In this document: one piece after another, positions 59,511 through 64,000 of the stretch | How the letters are laid out: each line of letters begins with the position of its first letter | Position numbering within the stretch: the stretch's first letter is position 1 | From: Chenopodium formosanum | Taxonomy: Eukaryota > Streptophyta > Magnoliopsida > Caryophyllales > Amaranthaceae | Assembly: GCA_024500155.1 (NCBI GenBank) | Contig: CM044858.1 | Location: forward strand, 5,270,001-5,334,000 | Reading direction: 5' to 3' | DNA length: 64,000 nucleotides | Program-made: the position numbers and the translations under genes | Notes under the pieces: generated by a model | What the model saw: the letters and a program-made list of their open reading frames with translations, nothing else | Databases searched by the model: none | Told to the model about the DNA's origin: nothing

Positions 59511-62145
59511 CTAAAAGGAGGTCTGCAGAGTACCAACTCTATCACGGGGAATCAGCCGCAATTCAGATCCATGCTTGAGGAAGACATTACCTAAACATTC
59601 AAATGTTAATATAAGTTAATCATCATTAACACAATTTGTGCTTGATAAATTCTTCTTAGCAGTATTCTAAGCATCCACCAATTCTTCTGCATGATGAGTT
59701 CAGCACAATTCCAAAATTTGGCTAATTAATACTAAACCATGCATATGCACTCAAACAAAATGGAAAGAAGAGGAAGATAGTGAGAAACTGAGAATGCAGC
59801 AGTGGAAGCTAGACATAAAAAAGCTTAAAAAATCTTCAAAAGTGATAAAATTATACACAATAAAACCACAAAGACCATCCTCTCTGCTAAATTTGTTTCA
59901 CAACAAGTTCTCAAGCTTAACATAATTAGAGTCTAAATGAATGCCAGGTTCAAGATTAAATCAGCACTAACCAGCGTGCTAATGTACTAACAAACAGTTC
60001 AAAATAACAACAGTCCATGCTCTATAATGAAATTCAAGTCTTCACCAAAGCATTGTGTATTAACCTTACATTCAATTTTTGAATTTAATTTTATAATTTA
60101 AAAAATGGATGAGAAGATAAGACATAATTAGCCACTGAGACTTATTTTCTTGAAAATCAATGCTAAAATGCACAAGAAAAGATGGACGGAAGAATAAACT
60201 ACAAATACATGCGTCAATGAGGATTGAAGAGATAACAGAAAAACATCCAGACAACTAAATCAGATTCGACTCCCTACAATACTACCATCAATTTTGATGC
60301 CGAAATGTCATATAGCCACAGCCACACTGTGACTAAGGTAGACATAATGTAACAGATATTAAATATTTCAACTGCCAAGCAAAAGAAGAAGCCTTGAAAA
60401 AGAGTATTAATTGTCACAAAGGCTTTCAGTAGGTAGGCAACTTCTAATAAATTGACAAACTTTCTTTACCTGCACTTTGCTGAGGATTGATACCAACACC
60501 ATCTGTGTTTTAAAAAGAAAAAAAATGATAGATAATTAGTAGAATGCAAATTTCAAATCAAAGAACAATATATTTTAGATTGCTTGTTCAGGAGATAAGT
60601 TCTAACTTCGAAGATATTAGCCCTGTAATAAGTTTGTTCATTCTGATACGGAGTAATGAAAACCAATATGTTGGAACCTAGTTAAACAAATACATGTTTC
60701 CTTTTGCATCCAAATGCATCTCAACTAATGAACTTCCAGAATCCAGAGTAAAGCTGAATTTTTAAAAATAATATACAAGTATATGATTCTGTATCTTATG
60801 TCCCTCCTAAGAAATATAAATCAAGTAATAAGTAGATACACCACTAACAACCTCGTCTAGAGAATATTAAAAATATGCCTGAACCACCATAACCGTATGT
60901 TTTAATATAGCAAGGTATACAAGTTCTGAAGTCAATGCATAAACCATGAAGCTCTCCAAAAGTTCAGACAGCAGGGAAGAAAAGTTGGTATCATGGTAAC
61001 CAGTGAGGCAATAAACATAGGAGAGTGGTTATTTTTGTTGAATTCACATATCAAAAACAAGCACTAGAGAAGAATTTGACCTCATGTGCCAAATCTCTCT
61101 CCCCCTCTCTACTATGGATTATCCCAAAAAAATTTCATTTTATAATTTTCTTTGGAGCTTATTAAGCATGAAAATCACCCCACTAGCTAAAGAGAGTTCA
61201 TCACATTTGATAGGTACAAAATACATGAAAAGCTTTGTCCTTGGGAATCATGATTTATTAATAATTTTAAATGCTTTATGTAATCCTATATGCCTGCCAA
61301 ATAAAAAGGAATTGCAGGATTCATAATCTAATACAGTTTTTATTAATTTATCCCTGGCTCTTAATCTTTCTTGTTCGGCTGATAACGCAAAGATGAATAT
61401 ACCAGAGCAGTAGACATTCCGGAACAAATGAAGATGCCACAAAATGGATACGAAAATAAAGAAAAGAAATGAAATGATGTATGTTTGGATGCACAAGTTG
61501 ATACATGTTCATCCCTGAATGCCACAAATATCACAAATTGCATTGATCCTTTCCCAGCATGCCTCTAAAACTAAATAAGACTTATATATAAACAAAAATT
61601 TCCTGAATTGGTCGTTTCCAATGTTATAATGCGCAAGTAATGTTTATAACTCTCATCTATCCAACTAATCCATCAACTGCATCAGGGAAGTAATAATTGG
61701 AGATGGCAAGAAAAACCTAATTTTAATCTGTTTCCAAACAATTATGTTAGCATCATCCTAAAAACTCACCCAATTACGAAAATTGTGTAATTCAAATCGA
61801 AAGAAGCAGAAAAATCAGAAAAGAAAGATCTAAAAGAGTTGAATTGGCGAATAAAAAAGAAAGAAATACCATTAGTGATGATAGCGCTGGTCTGAGGAGG
61901 GACCTTAAATTCCTCGGCGGCGAATTTGAGGACGGCGGTGAAAGGGGCAGCTTCCGGCACGCTAAAACTGTTTATATTATGATTGGATTAATAACATCTC
62001 TAAACTTACAAATTTTGATTAGAATCTGAATCGAAATCAAATGAGATAGATGAAATTACACTTTGAAAGGAAGCTTTGGATCGGAAGTCAGTGTTATCTT
62101 GAAGGACACCTTGCCCCCTCCTCCTCCTTCTGCTCCACTCGCCAT
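59511..62145 (-). CDS. UFM1: Ubiquitin-fold modifier 1, 98 aa precursor
   Basis: Four exons join in frame: 62145-62060, 61967-61870, 60502-60470, 59590-59511 (297 nt). UFM1 is a ubiquitin-like protein conjugated through its C-terminal glycine by UBA5, UFC1 and UFL1, mainly at the endoplasmic reticulum and ribosomes. The sequence is almost invariant: FKITLTSDPKLPFKV, VPEAAPFTAVLKFAAEEFKV, PPQTSAIITNDGVGINPQQS, then GNVFLKHGSELRLIPRDRVG. Six residues (TLQTSF) follow the conserved Val-Gly and must be removed by a UFSP protease. The exon 2 acceptor at 61968 was chosen because it restores the conserved Phe-Ser before VPEAAP; the nearer AG would delete them. Two introns exceed 800 bp. Confidence 0.96.
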
Positions 62146-62952
62146 TGTTTTCGCTGAATTGAGACCTTCTTCCTTACCCGATCAATCAAATAATTCTCTG
62201 CGTTTCAATTAAGCTTACTTTTCCAATTTTGTAACTCTTTATTATCTTTTGCAGCCCATTATCCTGCACTTGCGCCACTCTTCTTTTTTTCCCACTTAAG
62301 GCCCAATTTCAATTCCCACATTTGACTTTAGACATATGGAGTCAATATTGGTTTACTTTAATTTAGACCTTGATAATCATGTTCCCAAACCAAAATTATT
62401 GAAATCTTATGCTATAAATGTATAAGAATGATAAATTTCATACAATTAAATTTTTAAGATCATTTAAAATTTAAATTATTTTCATGAGCTGACCTAGAAT
62501 GGTGGTGTCATGGACCATGGCTATATTATTTTTTAATGACTCATAAGGTGAGAACAGATAGTACCATTGTCTAGAACAATACGAAGATTAATATTGCATT
62601 ATAGTAATATTGCATTGCATATTAATGTTATGCTGTATATTATAGGAAAAAGGAAATACTCCGTATTATTTTTTTAGATAGATTTTTCTGGTAAAATTTC
62701 TTCATTATATATACCACATAAATATTAATATCAACAAAATGAGATATAACCTCAAATACATAAAATGCGTGTTTATTCATCGACTCTGGTTTCATGTTGA
62801 TACATTGATATTCAAACAAATTATTTTCCATGTACAAGTACAAACCTCCTTCCTCCTTCATTCCAACAAAAATAAAAAGCACAAAAAATTACAATGTATA
62901 AATCCAAGTTCAAAAGGATTGGAGCAAAGGGAATTATTTTACAAGATAATCA
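62146..62952. other. UFM1 promoter and thaumatin-like 3' flank
   Basis: About 800 bp. The part next to 62146 is the UFM1 5' UTR and promoter; the part near 62952 is the 3' flank of the thaumatin-like gene. TACTCCGTA occurs at 62657. No gene seen. Confidence 0.6.
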
Positions 62953-64000
62953 TTAAATACTCCGCAAAGTTACAAGGAATAGTAGAGCAAACATGAAAGA
63001 CCACCATTTATTGAGATGTGAGTCCATCCTTGTAGAACCGCTACAAATTAGTTTATCGTCATGGTACGTGCACGCCCGCTTTGACCTACACATACATAAT
63101 TAAGCCAGATCAAATCCAAAGTTAGAAATTAATCAAACACAATTGATAAAGTCAAAAAGAGATTAAAAACAAATAAAAGGTACTAACTTGGAAGAACAGA
63201 AAGTGATGATGTAATCGGTGCCAGTACAGGTAAAAATGCTGGTAGGATCATCATAAGCATAACTATAAGAAGTAGGGCAAGCTTGCTTGAACAACTTTGA
63301 ATAATAAGTAGGATGGCAAACCGATGGACCGCCGTAAAGTCCCCTACAACAATACTCATCGGTGTCAAACACGTCACAAGCACTCCGGCAAGCCACCGTC
63401 TTGCTACGATCACCAGGAGCTTTGACAGACAGCTCCTTGGGACAATTCTTTCTAAGGTCTTGATTGCACCCAGCAGTTGTACAGTTACCTGCCCCGTGTA
63501 ACGGTTTTATTGACACTGGTATGTTAAACCCATCCACCAAGCTGACGTCATAGAAGTCTGTTTTTGCCAGGGTGAACTCCGCTAAGGTTGCGGGTGGCTT
63601 ACCGGCGGCAGCACATTTTAAAGATGTGCCGCACGCACCAGTGACGCATGTGCCATTTCCACTTTGATCGAAGTTGCACCCAGTCCGAGCCCAAATTCGG
63701 CCTGACCATCCAATGGGAGCAGTGAAGACCCTTGACTGGCCTTGCTTTAAGGGAAAGCCTCCTCCCTCGAAGCTGTCGCCTGGTATTATTGCTGGCCATA
63801 TCGTCTCTCTACAATCGTTTGTGAGTGTGAACACTCTAGACGCTTCTGATATCCTCCATCTCCCTGCATTAATAAGTAATTGCATTATTGATTATATCTC
63901 GTAACTTACATTAAGGTCATTAACGTACAACAAAGAATAATTACCTATAGAAAGAAGAAAGCAAATGATAAAGACAAAAGATGTGAGTGAAATTGGATTT
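62953..64000 (-). CDS. Thaumatin-like protein (PR-5 family), 5' end beyond the window
   Basis: Exons: 64000-63945 (partial), 63863-63188, 63085-62953. The visible part of exon 1 codes a hydrophobic signal-peptide core (SLTSFVFIICFLLSIG), so the protein is secreted. Exon 2 codes the thaumatin domain with 16 cysteines, enough for the usual eight disulphides, and the acidic-cleft residues R, E, D, D, D (in ARTGC, AEFTL, YDVSLVDG, SACDVF). The usual TGDCG is TGACG here. Exon 3 adds 44 codons after the normal end: a basic/Cys linker, then KWWSFMFALLFLVTLRSI, a hydrophobic tail typical of GPI-anchor signals or a membrane span. PR-5 proteins act in defence, some binding beta-glucans. Using phase rather than the first stop decided the exon 3 model. 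Confidence 0.88.

Overview
This is a 64 kb piece of plant nuclear DNA. The evidence is many-exon genes with GT-AG introns whose products are plant homologues, AT-rich spacers, a Ty1/copia retrotransposon, a Helitron-like element and several MITE-like hairpins. The 9-mer TACTCCGTA (or its complement) occurs at least seven times, which I associate with Caryophyllales genomes such as spinach, beet or quinoa. That placement is an inference. All gene models below were built by hand from splice sites, reading phase and family similarity, and every intact model closes in frame.

Layout from left to right. 1-4013: a minus-strand copia element cut by the window edge, with its 5' LTR at 3810-4013 and a gag-pol frame broken by three TAG codons. 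4352-5187: a probable non-autonomous Helitron. 7537-14950 (minus): a 10-exon PH-domain oxysterol-binding-protein-related protein. 14951-20626: spacer. 20627-26676 (minus): biotin--protein ligase HCS1, 8 exons. 27456-32226 (minus): the FACT histone-chaperone subunit SPT16, with an in-frame TGA and a 3' frameshift. 32705-37068 (plus): the MYND/SET protein ASHR1, 14 exons, divergent from SPT16. 37668-41930 (minus): the spindle-checkpoint kinase MPS1, 6 exons. 41931-48491: a long spacer holding a 784-bp foldback transposon. 48492-50194 (plus): a C2H2 zinc-finger protein with a PARP-like C-terminal region. 53536-57079 (minus): an O-fucosyltransferase, 10 exons. 59511-62145 (minus): the ubiquitin-fold modifier UFM1, 4 exons. 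62953-64000 (minus): a thaumatin-like protein running off the right edge.

The genes are mostly housekeeping and do not form one pathway. SPT16 and ASHR1, both chromatin proteins, share a 478-bp intergenic promoter. From memory, thaumatin-like, UFM1 and MPS1 genes are also neighbours in Arabidopsis (At1g77700-At1g77720), so part of this gene order may be ancestral.

The most unusual object is the foldback element at 46598-47381. Its centre is an array of about nine palindromes built on TTGACC/GGTCAA, the WRKY W-box core, giving 14 cores in about 270 bp, and it sits 1.1 kb upstream of the zinc-finger gene. The second point of interest is the disrupted SPT16. I saw no CRISPR array, rRNA or convincing tRNA, and nothing that I would call a wholly new system.
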